A stretch of DNA of 64,000 nucleotides from Streptomyces koelreuteriae (GTDB lineage: Bacteria; Actinomycetota; Actinomycetes; Streptomycetales; Streptomycetaceae). Positions 1 to 12,474 of the stretch are shown here, piece by piece (positions within the stretch are counted from its first letter, which is position 1; each line of letters starts with the position of its first letter). Location: the NCBI RefSeq assembly GCF_018604545.1, contig NZ_CP075896.1:4154001-4218000 (forward strand). The letters are read 5' to 3'. Made by a program: the position numbers and the translations under genes. The notes under the pieces are model-generated. The model had not been told where the DNA came from and did not search any database. It saw nothing but the letters and a program-made list of their open reading frames with translations.

Positions 1-69
1 TTCCTGCGGGTGTACGGCGCCGGCCGTACCTCGGACGCGGTGGCGCACTACCAGTCCCACCAGAGCTGA
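1..69 (+). CDS. C-terminal end of an unidentified protein (5' partial)
   Basis: Only the last 22 codons are present, ending in TGA at 67-69; the tail reads ...AVAHYQSHQS. Codon use fits a high-GC actinomycete. Too little remains to name a family, and no domain is visible. It runs in the same direction as the kinase gene that starts at 444, but a 374-base gap separates them, so an operon is not implied. Confidence 0.5.
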   Translation, partial: FLRVYGAGRTSDAVAHYQSHQS

Positions 70-443
70 TCGCACCGCCCGGCAGCCGAAGGGGGTTCGG
101 CGGCCGGACAGAGTGATCTGACGGGGGACGGACGCTGACCGGCGTCACGGGGGACAGCGCACGGCACGGGCGGACACGAGGGGTCGTGTCACGCACGGGG
201 GACCGGCCGGCGCGAGCGGGTTCTCCCGCGCAACGGGGGCACGGCGGGGGCCGCGACGGGGGATGCGGCGGGGGCCGCGAAGGTGGGATGCGACGGGGGA
301 GTCGTATCGCTCATCGGGGATTTGTCCCGATCGTCGGGGTCGTACGACTCATCGAGGGATTCGTCTCGCTCGTCGGGGAGTCGCAGCACCCGGCGAGGGG
401 GAAGCAAGGGGGGTAGCCGCAGGGGGAGGAGCGACGTACAGCC
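70..443. promoter_or_regulatory. Gene-free leader of the kinase gene, with two tandem duplications
   Basis: No convincing gene is seen here. Bases 243-266 and 267-291 are near-identical copies of a G-rich unit (GGCGGGGGCCGCGA...GGGATGC). Bases 304-339 and 342-378 are a second pair built on CTCATCG(G/A)GG and CGTCGGGG. The motif CGGGGGA recurs across the region. A purine-rich ribosome-binding stretch (AGGGGGAGGA) lies at 421-430, about 13 bases before the kinase ATG. A promoter is presumably present, but I could not place its hexamers with confidence. Confidence 0.5.
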
Positions 444-1904
444 ATGGGTGAGGTCTTCGCCGGCCGGTACGAACTGGTCGACCCGATCGGGCGCGGAGGG
501 GTCGGTGCCGTCTGGCGCGCCTGGGACCACCGCCGCCGCCGCTATGTTGCCGCCAAGGTCCTGCTCCAGAGCGACGCGCACTCGCTGCTGCGCTTCGTGC
601 GCGAACAGGCCCTGCGGATCGACCACCCCCATGTGCTCGCCCCCTCCAGCTGGGCCGCGGACGACGACAAGGTCCTGTTCACCATGGACCTGGTGGCCGG
701 CGGCTCCCTGGCCCACCTCGTCGGGGACTACGGCCCTCTGCCACCGGCCTTCGTCTGCACCCTGCTCGACCAGCTGCTGGCGGGGCTGGCCGCGGTGCAC
801 GCTGAGGACGTCGTCCACCGTGACGTCAAACCCGCCAACGTGCTGCTGGAGGCCACCGGTACGGGCCGGCCGCGACTGCGGCTGTCCGACTTCGGCATCG
901 CGATGCGGCTGGGCGAGCCCCGCCTGACGGAGACCAACCTCGTCGTGGGAACGCCCGGCTATCTCGCGCCCGAGCAGCTGATGGGCGCCGAACCCGACTT
1001 CCCCGCCGACCTGTTCGCCGTAGGACTGGTCGCGCTGTATCTGCTGGAGGGGGCCAAGCCGGACAGCAAGGCGCTCATCCAGTACTTCGCCGAGCACGGG
1101 ACGCCCGGTGCGCCCAAGGGCATTCCGGAACCGCTGTGGCAGGTGGTGGCCACGCTGCTGCAGCCGGACCCGCAGGCACGGTTCCGTACGGCCACGGGGG
1201 CGCGCAAGGCGCTCGCCGCCGCCGCGGAACTCCTCCCGGAGCCCGGCCCGGACGACGAGCTGATCGAGATCTTCGACCAACTCGGCCCGCTGCCCTCTGG
1301 GTTCGCCCCCGAGGGCCCGCTGGAGAGAGCGCGGGGGCTGGGGCGGCAGGACCGCAGGGAAGAGCCGTCCGGCCCGGGAACGGACGAGGCACCGTCGGGC
1401 GACCACAGCAACGCCTGGCCGTCCCCCGAGGCCGTACCGCCCGACCCGCGCCAGGAGACCGACCCTTCAGCCACCCCGTCGACGCCTGCTCAGCCGGCCT
1501 CCATGTCGGACACCGGCAGCTTCCATCTGCCGCCTCCGCAGGCCACCGGCACGTACTCCCCCGCGCCCGACGGCCCGCCCTACGACACCGCCCACCGGCC
1601 GCACACCTACCAGCCGCTCCCACCGGCGTACGCCGGCCACGAGGGCCACCCCGGTCAGCCCCTGCCCCCCGCAGCGCATTACGCCACCGGCACCTCAACG
1701 GCCTCGTACACCGCCCAGAACCCACACCAGGCCCCACAAGCGCCACAGGCCCCTCCGCTCGCGCAGCCCGCCCGGCCCGCTTCACGGCATCGCGCGGAAC
1801 GGCCGCGCCGCCGCCCCGGCCCTCCGGCCAAGGTGGCGGTCCCGCTCCTGCTCCTCGCCCTGGCCTGCTACGCCGTCGGCTTCTGGGCCCTGACCCGCAT
1901 CTGA
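444..1904 (+). CDS. Membrane-anchored serine/threonine protein kinase
   Basis: A Hanks-type Ser/Thr kinase of 486 residues. The kinase domain fills about residues 8-270. It has a glycine-rich loop (GRGGVGAVW), the ATP-binding lysine in AAKVL (K38), the catalytic loop HRDVKPAN (H125-N132) and DFG (149-151), so it should be active. Residues about 290-455 are a Pro/Ala/Gln-rich, probably disordered linker. The protein ends in one hydrophobic segment (about 463-483) with almost nothing outside the membrane, so it lacks the PASTA or other extracellular sensor of PknB-type kinases. Substrates are unknown. It faces the secreted-protein gene at 1941-3338 tail to tail with a 36-base gap. Confidence 0.9.
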   Translation: MGEVFAGRYELVDPIGRGGVGAVWRAWDHRRRRYVAAKVLLQSDAHSLLRFVREQALRIDHPHVLAPSSWAADDDKVLFTMDLVAGGSLAHLVGDYGPLPPAFVCTLLDQLLAGLAAVHAEDVVHRDVKPANVLLEATGTGRPRLRLSDFGIAMRLGEPRLTETNLVVGTPGYLAPEQLMGAEPDFPADLFAVGLVALYLLEGAKPDSKALIQYFAEHGTPGAPKGIPEPLWQVVATLLQPDPQARFRTATGARKALAAAAELLPEPGPDDELIEIFDQLGPLPSGFAPEGPLERARGLGRQDRREEPSGPGTDEAPSGDHSNAWPSPEAVPPDPRQETDPSATPSTPAQPASMSDTGSFHLPPPQATGTYSPAPDGPPYDTAHRPHTYQPLPPAYAGHEGHPGQPLPPAAHYATGTSTASYTAQNPHQAPQAPQAPPLAQPARPASRHRAERPRRRPGPPAKVAVPLLLLALACYAVGFWALTRI

Positions 1905-1940
1905 GCCCGCACGGGTATGAGCCCCTGCGAGGAACCGGCG

Positions 1941-3338
1941 CTACTGGGCAGGACCCCGCCGACGGGCCATCACGGTCCACACCCCGAGCCCCACCAGCAG
2001 CGCGCTCCCGGTGCCGATGCCGCCCACGGCGACCGCCCGCATCGTGGTGTCGCCACCCCCGGCCACGCCTTCCGCCGCCGCCTCACGCTCCTGGTCCGAG
2101 ACCTCGAAGACGCCCGCGGGCTCGGACTCCCCCACGTACTCGGGCCCGCTCTTCGCCGCTCCGCTCACCCGGACGCGCAGCGTCATCGCGAACGGCCCGT
2201 CCCCGAAGCTGTCGGCGACGCTCTTGGCGAGATGCGCGACGAGGTAGTAGGAACCGGCGAAGCGCACGGCGCCGACCTGTTCGACGGGGGCATTGCGGTT
2301 GGCGTGGTCGACCGGCGGCAGGGGAGGCAGGCTGCCGGAATTCTGGTCGCCGTCGTAGCCGACGCTCACATCGGCGACATGACCGCGGGCGGGGTTGTAG
2401 AGGACCAGGTCAAGGGCGCCGGTCGTGTAGCCGGTGCCGCCGGAGTCCGTGCTGCCCAGCTCGGCGGTGGCGTGGAGCTGCCGGCCCCAGTCGACCGGCA
2501 CCTCGTAGAAGACCGTCTGGCCGGGCCGGAGGTAGTCCCGCCATACGCCCTGGTCGAGGGGGGTCGCCCCGGCGAATCCCGCACCGCCCCGGCGGCGCTC
2601 GGCCTTCCCCTGGAGCGGCTGGGGCGTGGCGGAGTTCCACACCTCGGGCGCGCCGGTCGGCCCGGTCTTCGCCGTCCGCGGCTCCGTCATGGCGAGAAGT
2701 TCCAGGTCCCAAGCGTCCGGTGAGGAGCCCTCGCCCTTCGGGTCGGCCCGCTCGACGGACACGTAATAGGTGCCGGCCTTCCGGCACAGGGCCTTGGTGG
2801 GCGAGATCTCGCGCATGCCCCAGGCCGCGATGGGGTGCGGACTACGGGCGGCGCCGAAGCTCTCGGTGTCGACGGAGCAGGAATTGCCCTCGGCGTCCTG
2901 CACGGACACCCTCAGCCCGTCGATGACGGAGACGGTGCTGTCGGGGGAGGGGGCGGCGGTGACGGACACATACGCGTCCGACGCGGCGTCGAGTTCGATG
3001 CTGTAGCTGACCTTGCCGCTGCTCGGGAGCGAGCTCTTGTAGGCGGTGCCGGGCTTCAGCAACTCGGCGTCCGCGGTGCTCCTCGCTCCCTCGACGCTCC
3101 GGGCACCGTCGGCGAAGGCGTACGGGCTCGGCGTCCCGGCAGCTCCGGAGGCAGCCCCTAACGCCCCAGAGGTCCCGGAGACCCCGGAGGCCCCGGCAGC
3201 GGCCAGAGCGGCCTGGCCCGGCGCCACGGCAGCCGTAGCGCCCAGCACCACCCCCACGAGCCCCAGGCGCACAGCCACCGACGGACGCCCCTGCCACGCG
3301 CCCGCACGCCCCCACGCCGTACGACCCCGTCCCCTCAC
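1941..3338 (-). CDS. Secreted, C-terminally membrane-anchored protein of unknown function
   Basis: The GTG at 3338 is preferred because a GAGGGG ribosome-binding site lies 8 bases upstream and the product (465 aa) then begins with a proper signal peptide: an Arg-rich n-region, a hydrophobic stretch ending APGQAALA, then an Ala/Gly/Ser-rich low-complexity segment. A longer frame to 3410 would run into the terminator of the upstream gene. The middle contains beta-rich, PPC-like sentences such as LRPGQTVFYEVPVDWG and AGTYYVSVERA. The C-terminus has one transmembrane helix (AVGGIGTGSALLVGLGVW) followed by ARRR, typical of a surface protein held by its tail. No catalytic motif is recognised. Confidence 0.7.
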   Translation of the reverse strand: MRGRGRTAWGRAGAWQGRPSVAVRLGLVGVVLGATAAVAPGQAALAAAGASGVSGTSGALGAASGAAGTPSPYAFADGARSVEGARSTADAELLKPGTAYKSSLPSSGKVSYSIELDAASDAYVSVTAAPSPDSTVSVIDGLRVSVQDAEGNSCSVDTESFGAARSPHPIAAWGMREISPTKALCRKAGTYYVSVERADPKGEGSSPDAWDLELLAMTEPRTAKTGPTGAPEVWNSATPQPLQGKAERRRGGAGFAGATPLDQGVWRDYLRPGQTVFYEVPVDWGRQLHATAELGSTDSGGTGYTTGALDLVLYNPARGHVADVSVGYDGDQNSGSLPPLPPVDHANRNAPVEQVGAVRFAGSYYLVAHLAKSVADSFGDGPFAMTLRVRVSGAAKSGPEYVGESEPAGVFEVSDQEREAAAEGVAGGGDTTMRAVAVGGIGTGSALLVGLGVWTVMARRRGPAQ

Positions 3339-3410
3339 GCGCCACCCCTCAACGACGAAATTCCGTGAGCCGTGGCCCATCCTGCCCGTACGGCCGGCCC
3401 CAGGACACAC

Positions 3411-3437
3411 AAAACCCCGACCGCGAGGCGGCCGGGG
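3411..3437 (-). terminator. Rho-independent terminator after the DLW-39 gene
   Basis: Read leftward, the stem CCCCGGCCGC / GCGGTCGGGG is followed by TTTTGTGTG (bases 3414 downward). It lies 25 bases past the stop of the small gene at 3463-3591. Confidence 0.75.
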
Positions 3438-3462
3438 TGTGCTCGCTTTGGGATGTCGTGAC

Positions 3463-3591
3463 TCACGAACCCGTGGGCACGGAGTCAGTCGCCTCCGTCC
3501 ACAGGTCCTGCTCGGCGCGATCCGCCTGGATCTGGCGGTACACGAGGAGCCCGCCGATAGCGGCCAGTGCGACCAGGAGAAGCTTCTTCAC
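3463..3591 (-). CDS. DLW-39 family small protein
   Basis: A 42-residue protein starting at GTG 3589-3591 (VKKLLLVALAAIGG...). It has an N-terminal hydrophobic helix (residues 4-18) followed by a charged stretch with the family's DLW signature (residues 29-31, in AEQDLWTEATD). This family is a hallmark of actinomycetes and is usually found near gyrA; its function is unknown. The longer in-frame extension upstream has no ribosome-binding site and poor composition. A good terminator follows, so the gene is probably a single transcription unit. Confidence 0.85.
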   Translation of the reverse strand: MKKLLLVALAAIGGLLVYRQIQADRAEQDLWTEATDSVPTGS

Positions 3592-3928
3592 CGCGCGACC
3601 TCGTCTTTCGTTGACGTAGGGGACCTCTGGCGCCCGACTATACACACCGACCGAGACCGATCGGTGACCTGAGTCGGACCTCAACTCCCTTCCCCGGAAC
3701 CGGGATAGAAGCGGAGTCCACCGCTCCGATCGGAGGGTGATCACACCCCGACGGACGGTTACTTTGGGCCTCCTTCTCCTCTCTCCTCACATTTTCACCC
3801 CTCTTGCGTCCATCCGAGTGGTGTTCATCGGAACATCGCCGCGCCACGGGCGTCGGTCCACCACTTCTCGCCCCCCATACACATCATGAGGAAAGTACGC
3901 AAATCGCCCGACCCGAAAGTGAGGGGCC
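3592..3928. promoter_or_regulatory. Divergent intergenic region between DLW-39 and DUF6344 genes
   Basis: 337 bases between divergent start codons, so it should carry a promoter for each. It is locally AT-richer around 3760-3800 and 3880-3910. It contains a short inverted motif near 3650-3665 (ACCGATCGGT). I see no gene and no recognisable operator of a known family. Confidence 0.4.
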
Positions 3929-4273
3929 ATGGCCCGGAACAAGGTTATGAAACTGTGGACCGCCATCGTCACCGCCTTCCTGGCGCTGTGCACGAAGCTC
4001 GGATTCGTCACCACGAACGCCGCCACGACCGCCAGCGCGGCAGTACCGCAGGCGGAGCCGGAGCGCAACAGCGGCAGCGACCGCATCCCGCACCAGCGAA
4101 CGGCATCGGCGACATCTCCCGTGTCCCTGGCGAAAGCCCTGCCCCCCACGATGAAACAGCGCATCCGGGCCGAGGCCCACGGCAAGACCCCCCGCTGCCG
4201 CCACCGCCCACTCGCGGACACCGACGCGGACTCGGACCCCATGGCGGACTACCTGACTCCCCTGCAGCGCTGA
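3929..4273 (+). CDS. DUF6344-type small exported/membrane protein
   Basis: 114 residues, ATG start with GAGGGG just upstream. The N-terminus MARNKVMKLWTAIVTAFLA is followed by a hydrophobic helix and an Ala/Thr-rich stretch ending near ASAAVPQ, consistent with a signal peptide or signal anchor. The rest is polar, charged and probably disordered. The N-terminal pattern matches the Streptomyces DUF6344 group as I remember it. Function is unknown. It stands alone between a divergent neighbour and a terminator. Confidence 0.7.
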   Translation: MARNKVMKLWTAIVTAFLALCTKLGFVTTNAATTASAAVPQAEPERNSGSDRIPHQRTASATSPVSLAKALPPTMKQRIRAEAHGKTPRCRHRPLADTDADSDPMADYLTPLQR

Positions 4274-4315
4274 ACCCCCCGCCCGATCCCATCCGAACGG
4301 CGACCCTGCGTACAG

Positions 4316-4348
4316 GCCCGGCAGCTCGACAGAGCCGCCGGGCTTCTT
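4316..4348 (+). terminator. Terminator after the DUF6344 gene
   Basis: Stem GCCCGGC (4316-4322) / GCCGGGC (4337-4343), with an inner AGCTC/GAGC pairing, then TTCTT. It lies 43 bases past the stop codon. From here to 4596 I see no gene; small frames in that stretch lack ribosome-binding sites and typical codon bias. Confidence 0.65.
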
Positions 4349-4596
4349 CATGCCCCGCACGCCCTATCCCATGGAACGCGTAAGGGTTCGTGCTCGGGCT
4401 TCAGCGTGATGCCGTGTATGACCGGACTCGAGGTCGAGAAGCAGTGCGCGTAGAGACCATGCGCAAAGGCCCGGTGGGGTCGGAGTCAGGCCGGTCGGCA
4501 GCTCCACGAACTCAGCCGCGCCCCGCGCACGGGAGGCGTACGGCTTTCTGCGATCTCCATACTTCGACCGGCTGATGTCAGCCATGAACGTCAAAA

Positions 4597-4627
4597 CCCC
4601 CAGCCGGTACCGGCTGGGGGTCTTTTC
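4597..4627. terminator. Bidirectional terminator 3' of tRNA-Ile
   Basis: A perfect 24-base palindrome centred at 4608/4609 (CCCCCAGCC-GGTACC-GGCTGGGGG), flanked by AAAA on the left and TCTTTT on the right. Transcripts from either side would therefore end in a U-rich stretch. It lies just past the 3' end of the leftward tRNA gene. Confidence 0.8.
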
Positions 4628-4629
4628 GC

Positions 4630-4706
4630 TGGTGGGGCTAACAGGATTTGAACCTGTGGCCTCATCCTTATCAGGGATGCGCTCTAACCAACTGAGCTAT
4701 AGCCCC
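4630..4706 (-). tRNA. tRNA-Ile (anticodon GAT)
   Basis: Read leftward from 4706: acceptor GGGGCTA, D-arm AGCTCAGTTGGTTAGAGC, anticodon loop CTGATAA (anticodon GAT), T-arm AGGTTCAAATCCT and closing TAGCCCC. The discriminator A is at 4633, and the terminal CCA is encoded in the DNA (4632-4630). No tRNA-Ala, which often accompanies it near gyrA in actinobacteria, is seen within the window. Confidence 0.98.
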
Positions 4707-4820
4707 GCCGCGCTGTGCGGGGGTGTGTCCCGCGCGCTGACTCCTGAAGATTAGCGCACGACATGGGCAGTCCCAAAATCGGTTGTCGGGACTGCCTCAA
4801 TCCAGGTCAAAAGGGTCGTG

Positions 4821-5654
4821 TCACTCGTCCTCGGCGAGCGTCAGCTCCACCCCGCCGACGAAGCCCGCGGACAGGTTGTAGATGAACGCGCCGAGGGTCG
4901 CGAGGGCCGTCGCCAGGACGACGTCGATGACCGCGATGACCGAGGTGAACATCAGGACGTTGGGCAGCGACAGGAAGGCCTGCAGGTCGAAGCCGTTGGA
5001 CTCGTTCGAGCCGGTCGCCTCGGAGATCGTGCCGCCGACCGTGGAGAAGACGCCCATCGCGTCCATGACCATCCACAGCACGGCGGCCGCGACGATCGTG
5101 CAGATGCCGAGCGCGATGGAGAGCAGGAAGCTGACCTTCATCACCGACCAGGGGTCGGCCTTGGACACCCGCAGCCGCGCCTTGCGGACGCGGGGCACCG
5201 TGCGCGTTCCCGGACGGGGGCGCCGTGCGGCACCGGCGGAAGCCCCCGCACCCGCGCCGCCACCGGCCGCCGCCTGCTGCGCCGGATAGGCCTGCGGCGG
5301 GTGGTACGGCCCGGCCTGCTGCTGTGCCTGCCGTTCCCCGGGCAGCGGAGAAGCCGTCTCGGCCCCCTTGGGCTGCGGCTGCGGCTGCGCCTGCGGTTGC
5401 GGCTGGGCGCCGGACGCGGCCGGGCCCGCGCCGGCGCTGTGCTGCTGGGTCCCCGGACCTCGGGTGTCGGTCACGGTTCCCCCCTGGGATCCCTGCTTGT
5501 CAGTCGAGGGCGAGTCGTCCTTGTCGGCCGGCTTGACCGCCTTCAGGTTGGTCGTGTGCGGGTCCGCCGCACGTGCGGCGGAGCCACGACCGCCGTCGTC
5601 CGTGTCCGTACCCGTCGAGGTACCGCTCGGTCCGGCGCCCGTGGCTCCGCTCAC
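4821..5654 (-). CDS. DUF3566 domain membrane protein
   Basis: 277 residues. The first ~165 residues are low complexity (Pro/Gln/Ala/Gly-rich, including QPQPQAQPQPQP) and cytoplasmic. The C-terminal ~110 residues hold the DUF3566 domain with two transmembrane helices, around LLSIALGICTIVAAAVLWMV and VLMFTSVIAVIDVVLATAL. The family is almost always directly downstream of gyrA in actinobacteria, as here (18-base gap), which suggests one transcript with the gyrase genes. Its role is not established. Confidence 0.9.
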   Translation of the reverse strand: MSGATGAGPSGTSTGTDTDDGGRGSAARAADPHTTNLKAVKPADKDDSPSTDKQGSQGGTVTDTRGPGTQQHSAGAGPAASGAQPQPQAQPQPQPKGAETASPLPGERQAQQQAGPYHPPQAYPAQQAAAGGGAGAGASAGAARRPRPGTRTVPRVRKARLRVSKADPWSVMKVSFLLSIALGICTIVAAAVLWMVMDAMGVFSTVGGTISEATGSNESNGFDLQAFLSLPNVLMFTSVIAVIDVVLATALATLGAFIYNLSAGFVGGVELTLAEDE

Positions 5655-5672
5655 GCTGACTCACTCCTCGTG

Positions 5673-8267
<2,595 letters not shown>

Positions 8268-8309
8268 TGCTGGTGAAGGTCCTTCCTGGTGCGGTCAGCT
8301 GAGACCGAC

Positions 8310-10370
<2,061 letters not shown>

Positions 10371-10769
10371 GAAGCGCCCTTTCTGGCACAGCACGAGCCG
10401 GGCTCGTCGGCGGGTTGCCGGAGCGGCTGCGGCATGTTGCGTTGGTAAGCCTTGATCAGCGTTGCTCAGCTTTTCCCGGACGGTCCCCAGCGAGTGGGGC
10501 GGGATTGCTTCCAGTCTACCGGTAGCACTGACACTGATGGGGGTTTGCCGGTACCTGAGTCCGCATGTGCCGCCCTCGACGGGTCTTCCCCGACTCCCGA
10601 TATGCGGATGGGGGCTCCAAGAGGCTCACGGAGGCACTCAGCGCTTTCGGCCGTCAACCCTTGGCTACTTCGGAGTCAGGTCGCCGTTCGCAACCGTGTG
10701 CGGTGGCGGAAAAGGGTGCTCGGAACGGCTGTGCCAGGGCCGCGCCGGCCCGATGAGACGTGACGTAAG
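10371..10769. promoter_or_regulatory. Upstream region of gyrB
   Basis: 399 bases between the dciA-like stop and the gyrB start. The leftward strand has a TAGACT hexamer (10518-10513) that could be a -10 element. GTGAC-GTAA-GTCAC (10760-10773) is a short inverted motif overlapping the stop codon of the dciA-like gene. Frames through this stretch look non-coding. No terminator with a T-run is obvious. Confidence 0.4.
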
Positions 10770-11297
10770 TCACCTGTAGGTATCGCCCGGTCCACTGCTG
10801 CCCGGGGCGCGCAGGGGGCCGTAGCGGCGGGTGGGGGCGCTGGGGCCCAGGACCTTGATCTGCCGCACGGTGCCGTGCCCAAGGTCCTCGTTGAGACGGG
10901 CGACCAGGGTCGGGGCGAGCAGCCGCAGGTTCGTCGCCCAGGCCGTCGAGTCGCAGCGCACGACCAGGACGCGCTCGTCCTCGTCGTACTTCTCGGGCAC
11001 GCAGTGGTTGGCCACGTCCTCGCCGACGATCTGCGGCCAGCGGCCCATCACCCCGCCCACCGCGGCCGGGGCCTCCCAGCCGCGCTCGGTGATCAGCCGG
11101 TTGATCGCCGAGCCGAGCGCCATCGGATCGCGGCCGTCGGCACGCGCGCCGGAGCGCAGCCCGCCGCGGCGCGCCTGCTTCTTCTGCTGCGCCGCGTCCC
11201 CACGCGCGCGTGCGGCCTCCTTCGCCGCGCGGAGCGCCACGCGCGCGAGGTCGACGCCGGAGGGCTCGGGGGTGTTCTGCGGCTCCTGTGCGCTCAT
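10770..11297 (-). CDS. DciA-like DUF721 protein (probable helicase-loading factor)
   Basis: 175 residues. The N-terminal ~60 residues are polar and basic (AARARGDAAQQKKQARRGG). The DUF721 core follows, with its typical sentence GGVMGRWPQIVGEDVANHCVPE and DSTAWATNLRLLAP. Members of this family (DciA, also found next to recF in mycobacteria) interact with the DnaB helicase and are thought to help load it where DnaC/DnaI are absent. The start codon overlaps the recF stop by four bases (11294-11297), so translation is probably coupled. Its presumed partner dnaB lies at 51976-53457. Confidence 0.85.
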   Translation of the reverse strand: MSAQEPQNTPEPSGVDLARVALRAAKEAARARGDAAQQKKQARRGGLRSGARADGRDPMALGSAINRLITERGWEAPAAVGGVMGRWPQIVGEDVANHCVPEKYDEDERVLVVRCDSTAWATNLRLLAPTLVARLNEDLGHGTVRQIKVLGPSAPTRRYGPLRAPGSSGPGDTYR

Positions 11298-12415
11298 ACG
11301 CGCTCCACCGCCCCCTCGGACACGGCGAACCGCGTCCCGGACAGCACATGCGGTACGTCGTCGTCGACGGCGGCCGTCACCAGGACCTGCTCGCCGGGCG
11401 CGACCAGCTCGGCGAGGCGCTCACGGCGGCGGGTGTCCAGCTCGGCGAAGACGTCGTCGAGCACCAGCACCGGCTCATTGCCCTCGGCGCGCAGCAGGTC
11501 GTACGAGGCCAGGCGCAGGGCCAGCGCGTAGGACCAGGACTCGCCGTGCGAGGCGTAGCCCTTGGCGGGGAGCTGGCCGAGCTTGAGCTGGAGGTCGTCC
11601 CGGTGCGGGCCGACCAGGGTGACGCCGCGTTCGATCTCCTGCTTGCGGGCCTCGGCGAGCGCGGCCATCAGCTGTTCGAAGAGGCCCTCGCGGGTGTGCG
11701 CCTCGCCCGGCGCGGACGGCTTGTACTCCAGGGCGACGGGACCGCCGCCGGGGGCGAGCTGCTCATAGGCCTTGTCGGCGAGCGGCTGGACGGCGGCGAT
11801 CAGATCCAGCCGCTGGGCGAGCAGCTCGGCGCCCGCGCGCGCGAGGTGCTGGTCCCAGATGTCCAGCGTTGACATGTCCATTTTGCGGCCGCCGTGGCGA
11901 CGGGCCAGCGCGGCCGACTTCAGCAGGGTGTTGCGCTGCTTGAGGACCCGGTCGTAGTCGGAGCGCACCCCGGCCATGCGCGGGGAGCGTGCGGTGATCA
12001 GCTCGTCGAGGAAGCGGCGCCGCTCCCCGGGGTCGCCCTTGACCAGGGCGAGATCCTCGGGCGCGAAGAGGACGGTCCGTACGATCCCCAGCACGTCACG
12101 CGGCTTGACCTGCGAGGACCTGTTGATACGGGCGCGGTTGGCACGCCCCGGGTTCAGCTCCAGCTCGACCAGCTGCTGCCGCTCGCCCTGCCGGACCTGG
12201 GCCCGGATGATCGCGCGCTCGGCGCCCATGCGGACCAGGGGGGCGTCGGAGGAGACCCGGTGGCTGCCGAGGGTGGCGAGATAGCCGACGGCCTCGACGA
12301 GGTTGGTCTTGCCCTGCCCGTTCGGCCCGACGAAGGCCGTCACCCCCGGGTCGAGCGGGACCTCGACCCGGGGATAGGAGCGGAAGTCGGCCAGCGACAG
12401 ATGCGTGACGTGCAT
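11294..12415 (-). CDS. recF: DNA replication and repair protein RecF
   Basis: 373 residues, the usual length. RecF is an SMC/ABC-type ATPase that helps RecOR load RecA at single-strand gaps. Walker A is GPNGQGKTNLVEA (about 29-41), the signature-like region and Walker B (VLVLDDVFAELD) are near the C-terminus. The start MHVTHLSLADFRSY matches the family. It is separated from gnd by 59 bases and overlaps the dciA-like gene by four. Confidence 0.97.
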   Translation of the reverse strand: MHVTHLSLADFRSYPRVEVPLDPGVTAFVGPNGQGKTNLVEAVGYLATLGSHRVSSDAPLVRMGAERAIIRAQVRQGERQQLVELELNPGRANRARINRSSQVKPRDVLGIVRTVLFAPEDLALVKGDPGERRRFLDELITARSPRMAGVRSDYDRVLKQRNTLLKSAALARRHGGRKMDMSTLDIWDQHLARAGAELLAQRLDLIAAVQPLADKAYEQLAPGGGPVALEYKPSAPGEAHTREGLFEQLMAALAEARKQEIERGVTLVGPHRDDLQLKLGQLPAKGYASHGESWSYALALRLASYDLLRAEGNEPVLVLDDVFAELDTRRRERLAELVAPGEQVLVTAAVDDDVPHVLSGTRFAVSEGAVERV

Positions 12416-12474
12416 GGTCGTTTCGCCGACCTCCCAGGCGCTCGGGTGTTGACTTACGTGCTCTCGGTCGCGTG

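Noticed and set aside
189..1406. Long leftward open frame opposite the kinase gene
   Set aside because: A shadow of the high-GC kinase gene; no ribosome-binding site, Arg/Gly/Pro-rich composition and no domain.
4270..4400. tRNA-Ala expected beside tRNA-Ile
   Set aside because: Searched on both strands for the acceptor and T-arm patterns and found none in this window.
4364..4594. Short frames between the DUF6344 terminator and tRNA-Ile
   Set aside because: Lack ribosome-binding sites and codon bias; lie between two terminators.
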